From Bacillota bacterium (GTDB lineage Bacteria > Bacillota > Clostridia > Acetivibrionales > JAMNXU01): a stretch of 64,000 nt of DNA. Location of the stretch: contig JAMNXU010000039.1 of assembly GCA_023623175.1 (NCBI GenBank), positions 62,001 through 126,000 on the forward strand, given 5' to 3'. Every line of letters starts with the position of its first letter. Within the stretch, counting starts at the first letter, position 1. Of this stretch, positions 53,232 through 62,595 are shown piece by piece. The position numbers were made by a program, and so were the translations under genes. The notes beneath the pieces are model-generated. The model was not told the origin of the DNA. It saw nothing but the letters and a program-made list of their open reading frames with translations, and did not search any database.

Positions 53232-54335
53232 ATGGAAAAAGTTAAAATAGGCATAATCGGCTGTGGAAATATCAGCCCCATCTATATGAAAAACTGCACG
53301 CAGCTGTTTAAAATGCTTGAAGTAAAAGCATGCGCGGATCTTATTCCCGAAAGAGCCAGGGCCAGGGCCGAGGAATTTGGCATACCGAAGGCCTGCTCCG
53401 TGGATGAACTGCTTTCGGACCCCGAAATTGAAATAGTGGTAAATCTGACCATCCCGGCAGCCCATGCTGAAATCTGCATGGCCGCATTGAAGGCCGGGAA
53501 GCATGTTTACGTGGAAAAGCCGCTGGCAATAACGCGCGAAGACGGAATGAAGCTTGTGGAAACGGCGCGCGAAAAAGGCCTGCTTATTGGCGTGGCCCCT
53601 GACACATTCATGGGTGGGGGAATTCAGACGTGCATCAAGCTGATTGACGACGGGTGGATCGGAGAACCCGTGGCAGCGACGGCTTTCATGATGTGCCATG
53701 GTCATGAGGGCTGGCACCCCGATCCGGAATTTTATTACAAGGTCGGCGGAGGTCCGATGTTTGATATGGGACCTTATTACCTGACCGCGCTGGTTGCGCT
53801 GCTGGGACCGGTGAAAAGGGTAACAGGGTCAACAAGGATATCATTCCCCGAGAGGACCATTACAAGCGAGCCCAAGTACGGCACGAAAATAAAGGTTGAG
53901 GTGCCGACTCACGTTGCAGGCATAATGGATTTTGAATGCGGCGCCATTGCGACAATAATCACGTCCTTCGACGTCTGGAGCGCACAGCTGCCGCGCATTG
54001 AGATTTACGGAACAACAGGCACTCTCAGCGTGCCCGACCCGAATACCTTCGGAGGACCCGTGTTTATTAAAAGGCAAGGGGAAGAAAGCTGGAAGGAAGT
54101 ATCACTGACCCATGGATACACTGCTAACAGCAGGGGTCTCGGGGTGGCCGACATGGCCCGTGCCATCAGGAGCAACAGGAAGAACAGGGCCAACGGGCAA
54201 CTGGGTTACCATGTTCTTGATATCATGCACGGTTTCCACGATTCTTCCGACAGCGGAACTCATTATGTCGTAAAAAGCACCTGTGAAAGGCCAAAACCCT
54301 TGCCGATGGGGCTGACCGACGGTTTCCTCGACTGA
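53232..54335 (+). CDS. Gfo/Idh/MocA family sugar dehydrogenase
   Basis: A 367-residue NAD(P)-dependent oxidoreductase: Rossmann motif [16 protein letters not shown] at the N-terminus, [10 protein letters not shown] (catalytic Lys) near residue 92, [20 protein letters not shown] near 172 with the Asp-x3-Tyr pair. Members oxidise hydroxyls of cyclic polyols or hexoses. GAGGAGG precedes ATG 53232. With ThuA before it and a 2-hydroxyacid dehydrogenase after it, it suggests a small sugar-catabolic unit. Confidence 0.93.
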   Translation: MEKVKIGIIGCGNISPIYMKNCTQLFKMLEVKACADLIPERARARAEEFGIPKACSVDELLSDPEIEIVVNLTIPAAHAEICMAALKAGKHVYVEKPLAITREDGMKLVETAREKGLLIGVAPDTFMGGGIQTCIKLIDDGWIGEPVAATAFMMCHGHEGWHPDPEFYYKVGGGPMFDMGPYYLTALVALLGPVKRVTGSTRISFPERTITSEPKYGTKIKVEVPTHVAGIMDFECGAIATIITSFDVWSAQLPRIEIYGTTGTLSVPDPNTFGGPVFIKRQGEESWKEVSLTHGYTANSRGLGVADMARAIRSNRKNRANGQLGYHVLDIMHGFHDSSDSGTHYVVKSTCERPKPLPMGLTDGFLD

Positions 54336-54521
54336 CATGGCTGAATGTTTTTATTGTTCTTTATGGTCCTATTATTGTTCTGATTGTTACTGGATGACAT
54401 GGGCTGCTGAATCATTTGACTGTTTTGAACGTGTAAGTTGAGAGTTTTCTTGGCCTAAGTTTAAGAGAACCTAAAAGAATTTAAAAAGAATTTGAAAGGA
54501 TAACCTGAAAGGATGACCAAA

Positions 54522-55520
54522 ATGGTTAAAGCTGCTTTTATATGCGACAGCCCGAAAAATATCGATTATGTTTATGCAAAAGGCCGCAGGGAGCGCCTCG
54601 CGGAGATTGTTGACCTTTATGATGTAGTAATAGAAAGCAGGAATTTCCATGAACATGCAAAGTGCCTGGAGCAACTGGAAGTAATCTTTTCCACGTGGGG
54701 AATGCCGAAACTGTCCAAGGAACAGCTCAATATGCTTCCAAATCTGAAGGCCGTTTTCTATGCGGCAGGTTCAGTAAAAGGTTTTGCGGTTCCATTGCTG
54801 GAAAGGGGGATAACCGTCGTAAGTGCATGGGCGGCAAACGCAATACCCGTGGCGGAATTTACGCTTGCCCAGATATTGCTTGCATGCAAGGGATACTTCA
54901 AGAACATAATTGACTCGAAAAATCCGGCGGTGAGGATTGGTGGAAAACCGTTTACGGGCAAGGGCAATTTCGGTGAAACGATAAGCCTTTTGGGAGCAGG
55001 CAAAATAGGGAGAAAACTCATTGAACTATTGAAAAACTTTGAACTTGAGGTCCAGGTTTACGACCCGTACCTGAGCGAAGAAGAAGCCCGTTCCCTAGGC
55101 GTGAAAAAGGTTTCACTCGAAGAAGCGTTTGCCACGGGATACGTTGTCAGCAACCATGTGCCCAATACTCCGGAGACAATGGGAATGCTGAACCGCAGGC
55201 TTTTTGAAATGATGCGGCAGGACGCCACTTTTATAAACACGGGCAGGGGCGCGACGGTCGTTGAAGAAGACCTCATCGCTACATTGAAAAAGAGGCCTGA
55301 CATCGTAGCACTGCTGGACGTTACATGGCCCGAACCGCCCGTGGAAACTTCAGAGTTTTACAAGCTGCCTAATGTTTACCTGACAAGCCACATAGCGGGA
55401 TCGCTGGGCGATGAAGTGGTGAGAATGGCCGACTACTGCATCGAAGAGTTCCTGGCATGGAAGGAAGGCCGCCCGCTCAAGTATGCCGTTAACCTGGAAA
55501 TGCTTGAAACGATGGCATAA
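54522..55520 (+). CDS. D-isomer specific 2-hydroxyacid dehydrogenase family protein
   Basis: A 332-residue dehydrogenase: SLLGAGKIGRKLIELL (NAD site) near residue 155, VSNHVPNTPETMGMLNRR near 208, FINTGRGATVVEEDL near 238, the catalytic Glu in TWPEPPV and His in TSHIAGS. It reduces 2-oxoacids or oxidises the D-hydroxyacids. ATG 54522 has AAAGG 9 nt upstream; ATG 54513 overlaps that site. The 186-nt leader contains AAAAGAATTT and GAAAGGATAACCT direct repeats. It may belong with the ThuA-Gfo pair. Confidence 0.9.
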   Translation: MVKAAFICDSPKNIDYVYAKGRRERLAEIVDLYDVVIESRNFHEHAKCLEQLEVIFSTWGMPKLSKEQLNMLPNLKAVFYAAGSVKGFAVPLLERGITVVSAWAANAIPVAEFTLAQILLACKGYFKNIIDSKNPAVRIGGKPFTGKGNFGETISLLGAGKIGRKLIELLKNFELEVQVYDPYLSEEEARSLGVKKVSLEEAFATGYVVSNHVPNTPETMGMLNRRLFEMMRQDATFINTGRGATVVEEDLIATLKKRPDIVALLDVTWPEPPVETSEFYKLPNVYLTSHIAGSLGDEVVRMADYCIEEFLAWKEGRPLKYAVNLEMLETMA

Positions 55521-55610
55521 GCAGGATTTTTGCGAGCTTTCTTTTTTAGCTTGAATTTTGCATTTGAAAGTTTGGTTATTATAAATTATGGGAAATAATT
55601 TTAAATTTTT

Positions 55611-55660
55611 CATTGACAAAATGCACTGATTTGCCGTGAAATCAGTGCATTTTGTCAATG
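55611..55660. repeat. Perfect 22-bp inverted repeat with 6-nt loop
   Basis: The left arm (55611-55632) starts CATTGACAAAATGCACTG and the right arm (55639-55660) is its exact reverse complement; the loop is GCCGTG. No T run follows on either strand, so it does not look like an ordinary terminator. It lies 90 nt after the 2-hydroxyacid dehydrogenase gene, in a 503-nt gap before mgtE. Confidence 0.9.
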
Positions 55661-55731
55661 CATGCAAATAATTTTTTGTGGAAATAATTTCTTAAATAAA
55701 AAATTATGGCAAAAATTACATTAAAAATTAA

Positions 55732-55809
55732 TTAATGTAAAAATATTGTTTCTTCCCCGGCTAATCTTTTTGACTGCAACAATGCAGTAAAGCGTACAAG
55801 TTTTCTCAT
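55732..55809 (-). CDS. Possible 25-residue basic peptide
   Basis: On the minus strand AAAGGAGG lies 8 nt before ATG 55809; the frame encodes MRKLVRFTALLQSKRLAGEE and five more residues. The ribosome site is excellent for so short a frame. No family is recognised. The remaining 55521-56023 gap holds only the palindrome above and AT-rich sequence. Confidence 0.35.
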   Translation of the reverse strand: MRKLVRFTALLQSKRLAGEETIFLH

Positions 55810-56023
55810 GGTAATTACCTCCTTTTCATATATAACAGTTAATAATCACCTTTTTCGAATCAAGTCCAAAATAGTGTGTAAATTACCTCGGTTGTTAAAC
55901 AGCAGCCAGCCAGGCACCCAATAACAATAAGCATTTATACCATGAAAGCTGTTGATAATGAGTGCATGGCATGTTTGGCTGAAAGACAGACTTTATCCCT
56001 TGAACAGGTATCTTTTTTGTTTA

Positions 56024-57327
56024 TCAGATACGAAGCACAAAGCTTGCAATATTAAAGTATATCAGCAGTGAAATTGCATCAACTATTGTCGTAATGAACG
56101 GACTTGCCATAACTGCAGGATCAAAGCCAATTTTCTTTGCCGCCATGGGAAGAATACATCCTACAAGTTTAGCAACAAAAACTGTAAGTATTAGTGTGAC
56201 GCAAATTACCAGGGCTACGTAAATGCCTGTCTCGTCAAACAGCATTAATTTCAGGAAATAAACCAGTGCAAGCGTAACACTGCACAGGAAAGCTACGCGG
56301 AATTCCTTCCAGACAACTCGTAAAATATCGCTGAAACTCAGTTCGTGAAGGGACAGGCTTCGGATTACCGTAACAGACGTCTGACTTCCGGAATTGCCGC
56401 CTGTATCCATGAGCATGGGAATATAGGCAGTAAGGATAACATAGGTTTTCAGTGCATCTTCAAAATGCGATATTATCATTCCTGTGAATGTCGCTGAAAT
56501 CATAAGTATAAGCAGCCATGGTATACGGCTTTTCCATATCTCGTACGCGGTTTTCTTAAGATATGGTTTGTCGGTAGGAGTAATAGCCGCCATTTTTTCA
56601 ATGTCTTCTGTTGTTTCCCTCTGCAAAACGTCAATAGCATCGTCAACGGTTACTATTCCGACTATTCTTTTTTCATTGTCCACCACCGGCAGAACCGTAA
56701 GGTCATACTTGGCAAAAAGGTTTGCCACAGTTTCTTGGTCTTCAGTCGTACCTACAGAAATTACATTGCGGTTCATTACATCTTCTATTTTTGCATTTTC
56801 ATCGGAAAGAATTATGGTTCTTATTGTGACAAAACCGATAAGATGCCTTACGCTGTCTGTTACGTAGCAGGTTTCAATGGTTTCACTGTCCAGTCCCTTT
56901 TCCCGAATACGTTTTATCGCATCGCCAATTGTCATGTTGGCATGCAGATTTATAAACTCGGTGGTCATTATGCTTCCGGCAGAATCCGGAGGATATTTAA
57001 GTATTTCATTGATCAGCTGCCGGGTATTTGAATCCGAGTTTTCCAGGATACGCTTGACTACATTGGCCGGCATTTCCTCCACAATGTCGACCATATCGTC
57101 AATATAAAGCTCATTGACGACTTCATGTAATTCTGTATCGGTAAAACTTCCGATAAGTACTTCCTGCAAATCCGGAATAACAGCAGGATATTCTTCTCTG
57201 AGAATTCTTGCAGAAGTGCTGCAATATCGACGGGGTTCATGGAAGAAAAAATATCTTTGAGCTCTTTGTACCTCTTTTCTCCCAGAAGCTTGAGAACAGT
57301 CTTGTCCAAAGACTTTACGTTTACCAT
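56024..57327 (-). pseudogene. mgtE: Magnesium transporter MgtE, disrupted by an internal frameshifting deletion
   Basis: The true start is ATG 57327 after AAAGGAGG: VNVKSLDKTVLKLLGEKR, then NPVDIAALLQEFSEKN. After LLLFR (about 57173) the reading frame breaks. The rest of the protein resumes in another frame at DLQEVLIGSFTDTEL (57172) and continues through the N-domain remainder, two CBS domains (FVTIRTIIL, VLPVVDNEKRIVGIVTVDDA) and five membrane helices with the conserved TGGNSGSQT. About 17-20 residues normally found between these parts are missing, so this is a deletion of a length not divisible by three, not a single-base error. The body frame is open 5' through the leader to 57559, but that extension is not MgtE-like. 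Confidence 0.85.
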
Positions 57328-57343
57328 CAGTCTTGCCTCCTTT

Positions 57344-57520
57344 CAAAGTATTTGCGGGCAAAGCAAATATGCCTGCCGCTGACCTTGACAGGAGTAAGAC
57401 ACAACCGACCGAAGCGTCAGTGACACGCGGACGCTGCCGCAATGTTACCAAATTCACTGCGTCTTCGATCAGGTATTGTGCCGCTACTACTGCCAGCGTC
57501 CATAGTCTCACTTCGCTCCT
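57344..57520 (-). promoter_or_regulatory. M-box-like magnesium riboswitch leader of mgtE (candidate)
   Basis: On the minus strand a closing stem AGGA..GTGAGAC (57505-57520) / GTCTTAC-TCCT (57390-57400) surrounds GGACGCTG/CAGCGTCC (57494-57501 with 57429-57436) and CTGAC-GCTTC-GGTCGG. Between them GAAGACGCAGTGAATTTGGT followed by AACA resembles the GACGCcaauGGGUCAACA core of M-box (ykoK) leaders. Location directly before mgtE supports the call. A stem around ATTTGC/GCAAAT lies near the ribosome site. The match is by eye only. Confidence 0.55.
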
Positions 57521-57852
57521 TTCTAAGAAATTTTGTAAAAGCATAAAAATAGAAAGCACATTAATTATGTACCAAATTCTATTCTTTTATATAGTATCCT
57601 TGGTAAAACATTTTTTTATGTCTAATGTGGAAGAATCAGGAACATAAAAAAATATGAGAACATTTTACAGTAGCAATTGGAGTCCACAACGGACATTATC
57701 AGTTTAGACACAAATATATTCATTGTCAAGAAGGGCTGCTAATTATGATGTGTCAATTTGTTCCGGTTTTAAAAATATAAAATTTTGCGTATAATATGTA
57801 ACTCCTTAATGGTAAAAATTAACACAATTAATACCGGAAAGGAATTTTTACT

Positions 57853-57903
57853 ATGGCATTACTAAAAAAACTTGTTCAGAAGAAAAGATTATTAAATTAT
57901 TGA
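57853..57903 (+). CDS. Possible 16-residue cationic peptide
   Basis: GGAAAGGA lies 9 nt before ATG 57853; the frame encodes MALLKKLVQKKRLLNY and stops at TGA 57901-57903. It resembles in composition the other short peptide frame at 55732-55809. TATAAT at 57790-57795 could be its -10 box. The rest of 57560-57969 shows no gene. Confidence 0.3.
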   Translation: MALLKKLVQKKRLLNY

Positions 57904-57969
57904 TAAAAATGGATATGAATAGAATTTATTATATACATTAATGCGTTGATTCATGGCGAAAAAATATAC

Positions 57970-57998
57970 TTGACGATAAAAGCGATTCATGTTACAAT
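57970..57998 (+). promoter_or_regulatory. trp operon promoter
   Basis: TTGACG at 57970-57975, 17-nt spacer, TACAAT at 57993-57998, about 65 nt before the first T-box element. Confidence 0.82.
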
Positions 57999-58062
57999 TA
58001 CCCACAATTAAAATTTACTCGTTTTTACCGCTTAAACTTGTTTTTGTTAATCTATTTAGACC

Positions 58063-58341
58063 AAACCGATGAGCAAGAGGAGTAGGAATAAATACTTGCA
58101 TCCAGAGAGTCGCTGGTTGGTGGGAATGCGGCTGCGAGGTTATTCTGAATGGGCTTGCGAGGGAAGTCCGAAATCCGGAGAGAGAAATCTGCGGAGAGTA
58201 GGCGCTTACGGGGAGCCTGCCCGTTACCAGGGGGATGCATATGTTAGTATGCAAAAGTGAGTGGGCACAGGAATGTGCCAATTTGGGTGGTACCGCAGAA
58301 GCTAAAGCTTTTGTCCCTTTTTTGGGATAAAAGCTTTTTTT
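58063..58341 (+). promoter_or_regulatory. Tryptophan T-box riboswitch of the trp operon
   Basis: Begins GATGAGCAAGAGGAGTAG, then the stem I signature CCAGAGAGTCGCTGGTTGGT, and GAATGGGC, in which TGG (58150-58152) is the likely Trp specifier in the loop between UCGC/GCGA and the upper stem. The antiterminator sequence is GGGTGGTACCGCA (58285-58297). The terminator AAAGCTTTTGTCCC/GGGATAAAAGCTTT with a T run ends at 58341. Uncharged tRNA-Trp should allow read-through into trpE. The UGGU pairs with discriminator G only by wobble. Confidence 0.95.
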
Positions 58342-58369
58342 AGTGTTTGGGAAAAATGGGGTGATTATA

Positions 58370-59863
58370 ATGGCAACTTATAACTGCAGGTTGACTCCCG
58401 ACTACAGCCAGGTGGAGCACCTGGCAAAAGGGTATAACATTATTCCGGTATGCAGGGAAATTTACGCCGACATAACAACGCCTATTGCACTTCTGAGAAA
58501 AATTTCCGGAATCAGCAGCCGTTATTACCTGCTTGAAAGCGTGGAAGGCGGGGAGAAATGGGGCAGATACTCGTTCCTGGGTTTTGACCCCGTCGCCCGT
58601 GTAACATTCAAAGGCGGCGAAATGACCTTCGAGGACAGCGAGGGTAAGAGGACGGTTCACTCCCTCAGGCCCTATGAAGTGCTCAGAGCTTTCCTCGCGC
58701 GGTTCAGGGCGCCGAGGATAGCCGGGATGCCTCCCTTTGCCGGTGGATTTGTGGGTTACTTCTCCTACAATATGATCGGGTACGCGGAGCCGGTTTTGAA
58801 GCTGAGACCCAGTGAGTTCAATGATTTTGACCTAATGCTGTTTGACAAGGTTATAGCCTACGATCACCTGAAGCAAAAAATCAGCATAATCGCGAATATA
58901 CGGGCAGACGGCACGAGCGGCGCTGATATCAGGGAGAATTACGGAAAAGCCCTTGAGGATATTGAAAGAATAGTCTCGATGATTACACGGCAGGTTATTC
59001 TGCCCAGGTACGAAATGAAGAGCGCTCCGCGCTTTACCTGCAACGCGACAAAAGAAGAGTATTGCAATATGGTCGTTAAGGCAAAGGAATACATCCGAAA
59101 CGGGGACATATTCCAGGCCGTTCTTTCAAGGCGGTTTGAAACGGATTATGAGGACAGCCTTCTCAACGCTTACCGGGTTTTGAGAACAACAAACCCGTCC
59201 CCGTACATGGTGTTCATGCAAAACGACGATGTCCAGTTGATAAGCACATCGCCTGAAACCCTTGTAAGACTGCAAAATGGTGTTCTTTCCACTTTCCCGA
59301 TAGCGGGTTCAAGGCCCCGCGGCAAAACCGCCGAGGAAGACAGGGCGCTCGAGGAAGAACTGCTCTCCGATGAAAAAGAACTGGCCGAGCATAACATGCT
59401 CGTAGACCTCGCGCGCAATGACCTGGGCAGAATTTCGAAGTATTCCACCGTGCGCGTCGTGAACTATAAAATGATTCACCGCTATTCGAAAATAATGCAT
59501 ATTACTTCCGAAGTGGAAGGGCAGATCAGGGAAGGAAAAGATGCGCTCGATGCGGTTGAAGCGCTGCTGCCGGCAGGGACCCTGTCGGGGGCGCCGAAGA
59601 TTCGTGCGTGCGAGATTATCGAGGAGCTGGAAAAGGAGCCAAGGGGCATCTATGGCGGCGCGATAGGCTACATTGATTTTACGGGCAATATGGACCTCTG
59701 TATTGCAATTCGCATGGCGGTCAGGAAGAACGGCAAGGTATACGTCCAGGCAGGCGGAGGGATCGTGGCCGACAGCGTCCCCGAAAGAGAGTACGAAGAA
59801 TCGGAGAACAAGGCAAAGGCCGTCATGGAAGCCATTATTTCAGCGAGTGAGGTGGATATGTAA
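58370..59863 (+). CDS. trpE: Anthranilate synthase component I
   Basis: A 497-residue chorismate-utilising enzyme making anthranilate with TrpG. The Trp feedback site YYLLESVEGGEKWGRYSFLG lies near residue 46; catalytic motifs are FQAVLSRRF near 250, LVDLARNDLGRI near 345 and LPAGTLSGAPKIRACEII near 400. ATG 58370 has GGGGTG upstream; the in-frame GTG/ATG positions further 5' overlap the terminator. The stop shares one base with the trpG start (TAATG). Confidence 0.97.
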   Translation: MATYNCRLTPDYSQVEHLAKGYNIIPVCREIYADITTPIALLRKISGISSRYYLLESVEGGEKWGRYSFLGFDPVARVTFKGGEMTFEDSEGKRTVHSLRPYEVLRAFLARFRAPRIAGMPPFAGGFVGYFSYNMIGYAEPVLKLRPSEFNDFDLMLFDKVIAYDHLKQKISIIANIRADGTSGADIRENYGKALEDIERIVSMITRQVILPRYEMKSAPRFTCNATKEEYCNMVVKAKEYIRNGDIFQAVLSRRFETDYEDSLLNAYRVLRTTNPSPYMVFMQNDDVQLISTSPETLVRLQNGVLSTFPIAGSRPRGKTAEEDRALEEELLSDEKELAEHNMLVDLARNDLGRISKYSTVRVVNYKMIHRYSKIMHITSEVEGQIREGKDALDAVEALLPAGTLSGAPKIRACEIIEELEKEPRGIYGGAIGYIDFTGNMDLCIAIRMAVRKNGKVYVQAGGGIVADSVPEREYEESENKAKAVMEAIISASEVDM

Positions 59864-60444
59864 TGATTCTGCTAATTGATAACTACGACAGCTTTTCCTA
59901 CAACCTGGTGCAGTTGGCGGGAAGCATCAACAGCGATATCCGGGTAGTCCGGAATGATGAAGTGACCGTCGAAGAAGTAATGGAAATGCGGCCTTCCCAC
60001 GTAATTATATCGCCCGGGCCGGGCTATCCCAAAAATGCCGGGATATGCGAAAAGCTTATTGACCGGATGAAGGGGAAAGCCCCGATTCTCGGCATATGCC
60101 TTGGCCACCAGGCAATCTGCGAGACTTTCGGAGCCTCGATTGTGCCGGCAAAGCGTCTGATACACGGCAAGCAGAGCAATATTCACATCGCTAACGGGAG
60201 CAGCCTGTTCAGGGGCCTGCCACCGATAATACAGGCGGCGAGATACCATTCTCTCATTGCCCTGAGGGAGTCCCTTCCCGATGAACTTCTTGTAATCGCG
60301 GAAGATGACGAAGGAGAGGTAATGGGAGTCAAGCACAGGGATTACGAGATATACGGCCTTCAGTTCCATCCGGAATCGATTATGACACCTCGCGGAGCTA
60401 TTATAATGAAAAATTTCCTGGAAATAGGCGGTGGGGCGAAATGA
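59863..60444 (+). CDS. trpG: Anthranilate synthase component II (glutamine amidotransferase)
   Basis: A 193-residue class I amidotransferase: ILLIDNYDSFSYNLVQ at the start, PGPGYPKNAG near 48, nucleophile Cys in GICLGHQAICE near 79, and the His-Glu pair in LQFHPESIMT near 170. It feeds ammonia to TrpE. It starts on the last base of trpE and its own end overlaps trpD by 4 nt (ATGA). Confidence 0.97.
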   Translation: MILLIDNYDSFSYNLVQLAGSINSDIRVVRNDEVTVEEVMEMRPSHVIISPGPGYPKNAGICEKLIDRMKGKAPILGICLGHQAICETFGASIVPAKRLIHGKQSNIHIANGSSLFRGLPPIIQAARYHSLIALRESLPDELLVIAEDDEGEVMGVKHRDYEIYGLQFHPESIMTPRGAIIMKNFLEIGGGAK

Positions 60445-61466
60445 TAAGAGAAGCCATTCAAAAATTGCTGAACGGGGAAAACCTGACCCTTGAAATTGCC
60501 AAGGCGGTAATGGATGAAATCATGAGCGGTAATGCAACAAATGCGCAAATAGCGTCTTTCATCACAGCGATGAGGATGAAGGGTGAGACAATAGATGAAA
60601 TCACGGCCTGTGCCATGATCATGAGGAAATACGGCACAAAACTGAAGCGTGAAGGCGATGTAATGGATATCGTCGGTACAGGTGGGGATCAGGCCAATAC
60701 TTTTAATATTTCCACCATGTCGTCCCTTGTGGTTTCAGCGGCGGGCGTGCCGGTGGCGAAGCACGGCAACAGGAGCGTATCGAGCAAATGCGGAAGCGCC
60801 GATGTGCTCGAGGCGCTCGGCGTAAAAATTGATATTCCCGTTTCAAGGAGCGAAAAAATCCTCAAAGAAATAGGTATTTGCTTCATGTTTGCGCCCCTGT
60901 ACCATTCTTCAATGAAATACGCCGCACCGGTGCGGAAAGAGCTCGGAGTGCGCACGATTTTCAATATTTTGGGTCCCCTCGCAAATCCCGCCGATGCAAA
61001 CCTGCAGCTGTTGGGCGTATATGACGAGAATCTCGTGGAGCCCATGGCAAGGGTGCTTTCCAACCTGGGAGTAAAAAAGGCGATGGTCGTGCACGGCCAT
61101 GACGGGCTTGATGAAATATCGCTGACAACTTCAACCACCGTCTGCGAAGTGAAGCACGGGTATTTTAACAGTTTCTTCCTGGACCCGCGGCAATTCGGTT
61201 TTGAATACTGCAAACCCGAGGATTTAACCGGCGGCGGCCCGCAGGAGAATGCGGATATTGCAAGGAGGATATTAAGTGGTGAAGAAAGAGGGCCGAAAAG
61301 GGATGCGGTGCTTCTGAATTCCGCCGTCTGCCTCTATATGTTCTATGACAACATTACGCTGCGCGAATGCGTAAAGATGGCGGCAGAAATCATAGACAGC
61401 GGCAGGGCGATGGAACAGCTCAACCGGTTTGTCAGGCTGTCCAACGAAGAAAACGGGTGCAGCTGA
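60441..61466 (+). CDS. trpD: Anthranilate phosphoribosyltransferase
   Basis: A 341-residue enzyme joining PRPP and anthranilate. DIVGTGGDQANTFNISTMSS near residue 75 binds PRPP; KHGNRSVSSKCGSADVLEALG near 107 and ILGPLANPA near 174 are also diagnostic. The start overlaps the trpG stop (ATGA), giving tight coupling E-G-D. Confidence 0.97.
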   Translation: MIREAIQKLLNGENLTLEIAKAVMDEIMSGNATNAQIASFITAMRMKGETIDEITACAMIMRKYGTKLKREGDVMDIVGTGGDQANTFNISTMSSLVVSAAGVPVAKHGNRSVSSKCGSADVLEALGVKIDIPVSRSEKILKEIGICFMFAPLYHSSMKYAAPVRKELGVRTIFNILGPLANPADANLQLLGVYDENLVEPMARVLSNLGVKKAMVVHGHDGLDEISLTTSTTVCEVKHGYFNSFFLDPRQFGFEYCKPEDLTGGGPQENADIARRILSGEERGPKRDAVLLNSAVCLYMFYDNITLRECVKMAAEIIDSGRAMEQLNRFVRLSNEENGCS

Positions 61467-61690
61467 GCAGACTGCTGCCGGTGAAAAAGCAGGTCTGTTG
61501 CACGGAGAAAAGCCGGTGTGAGCATAATGCATGATGTGAATGTTATGCTGCAGGAATATGCTGTGCTATGCTGCAGGAGTGTGCTGCAGAAGAGATTGAG
61601 TGAACATTGTGCCGAGGATATATTGTGCAAACATATTGCCGGAAGAAAGACTGGTGCGAACGGAATGCTGAGAGAAAGGCTGGTGCGGGC
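61467..61690 (+). repeat. Repeat-rich spacer between trpD and trpC
   Basis: The 224-nt gap breaks the otherwise tight operon. It is composed of ATGCTGCAGGA-like words (about 61540-61590) and then two copies of GAAAGRCTGGTGCGRRC (61645-61661 and 61674-61690), the second ending at the trpC ATG. No separate gene or terminator is visible. Confidence 0.65.
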
Positions 61691-62494
61691 ATGATACTAG
61701 ATACTTTGGCCGCGGCAACGAGGGCGCGGGTCGAGGCCTCGAAGGCAAAATTGCCGCTTGATGAGCTGAAATCCCGGATATTTCACGAAGGAAAGGTAAA
61801 AAAGTTCAACAGCCGCGAAGATTTCGCCTTTGAAAAGGCTTTACGGAATGCAGGCATGTCTTTTATCTGCGAGGTGAAGAAGGCTTCCCCTTCGAAGGGG
61901 ATTATAGCGCCGCATTTTCCTTACAGGGAAATTGCAAAGCAGTATGAGGCCGCCGGCGCAAGCGCCATTTCGGTGTTGACCGAGCCCGAGTATTTCATGG
62001 GCAGCGACGCGTATCTCAGGGAAATAAGCGAATCGGTAAAAGTTCCCGTACTCAGGAAGGATTTCATTATCGATGAGTACATGATTTATGAAGCAAAATT
62101 GATCGGCGCCGATGCGGTCTTGCTGATCTGCGCGCTGCTCGATACCGACACGCTCCGAAGGTATATTGGAATTTGCGATGAATTGGGGCTTTCCGCCCTC
62201 GTGGAAGCCCACACGGAAGAGGAGGTCGCTTCCGCGGTTAATGCAGGAGCGAGGGTAATAGGTGTGAATAACCGGGACCTGAAAACCTTCAGGGTTGACA
62301 TACGCAATTGCATCAGGTTAAGAAAGCTTGTCCCTGAAAATGTCGTTTATGTGGCCGAAAGCGGCATTCAAACGCGCGAGGACATCGCAATGCTTGAAAA
62401 AGCGGGAGTAGACGCAGTATTGATCGGGGAGACGCTGATGAGAAGCGATGATAAAAAGGCCATGCTGGCATATTTAAGGGGAGAAGCGCGCTGA
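61691..62494 (+). CDS. trpC: Indole-3-glycerol phosphate synthase
   Basis: A 267-residue TIM barrel that closes the indole ring. ILDTLAAATRARVEASKAKL at the start, FICEVKKASPSKG (catalytic Lys) near residue 57, VLRKDFIIDEY near 119, LVEAHTEEEV near 170, GVNNRDLKTFRVD near 189 and AESGIQTREDI near 219. ATG 61691 fits the family start; upstream frame (to 61607) is repeat sequence. No clear GGAGG precedes it. Confidence 0.96.
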   Translation: MILDTLAAATRARVEASKAKLPLDELKSRIFHEGKVKKFNSREDFAFEKALRNAGMSFICEVKKASPSKGIIAPHFPYREIAKQYEAAGASAISVLTEPEYFMGSDAYLREISESVKVPVLRKDFIIDEYMIYEAKLIGADAVLLICALLDTDTLRRYIGICDELGLSALVEAHTEEEVASAVNAGARVIGVNNRDLKTFRVDIRNCIRLRKLVPENVVYVAESGIQTREDIAMLEKAGVDAVLIGETLMRSDDKKAMLAYLRGEAR

Positions 62495-62595
62495 CCGTGA
62501 ACTGAAATGGCCGGACCCGTATGCGGGAACTTGCATGCTGCGTCCGTAAGCTGTATGGCCCGGCCTGGAAACTTAAGCTGCGGAGGGAGGTTCAG

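Noticed and set aside
55611-55660. Rho-independent terminator
   Set aside because: The stem is perfect, but there is no T tract on either strand; kept instead as an unexplained palindrome.
57328-57559. 5' extension of the mgtE body frame
   Set aside because: It is not MgtE-like and runs through the structured leader and the real start; it is open only because of the frameshift.
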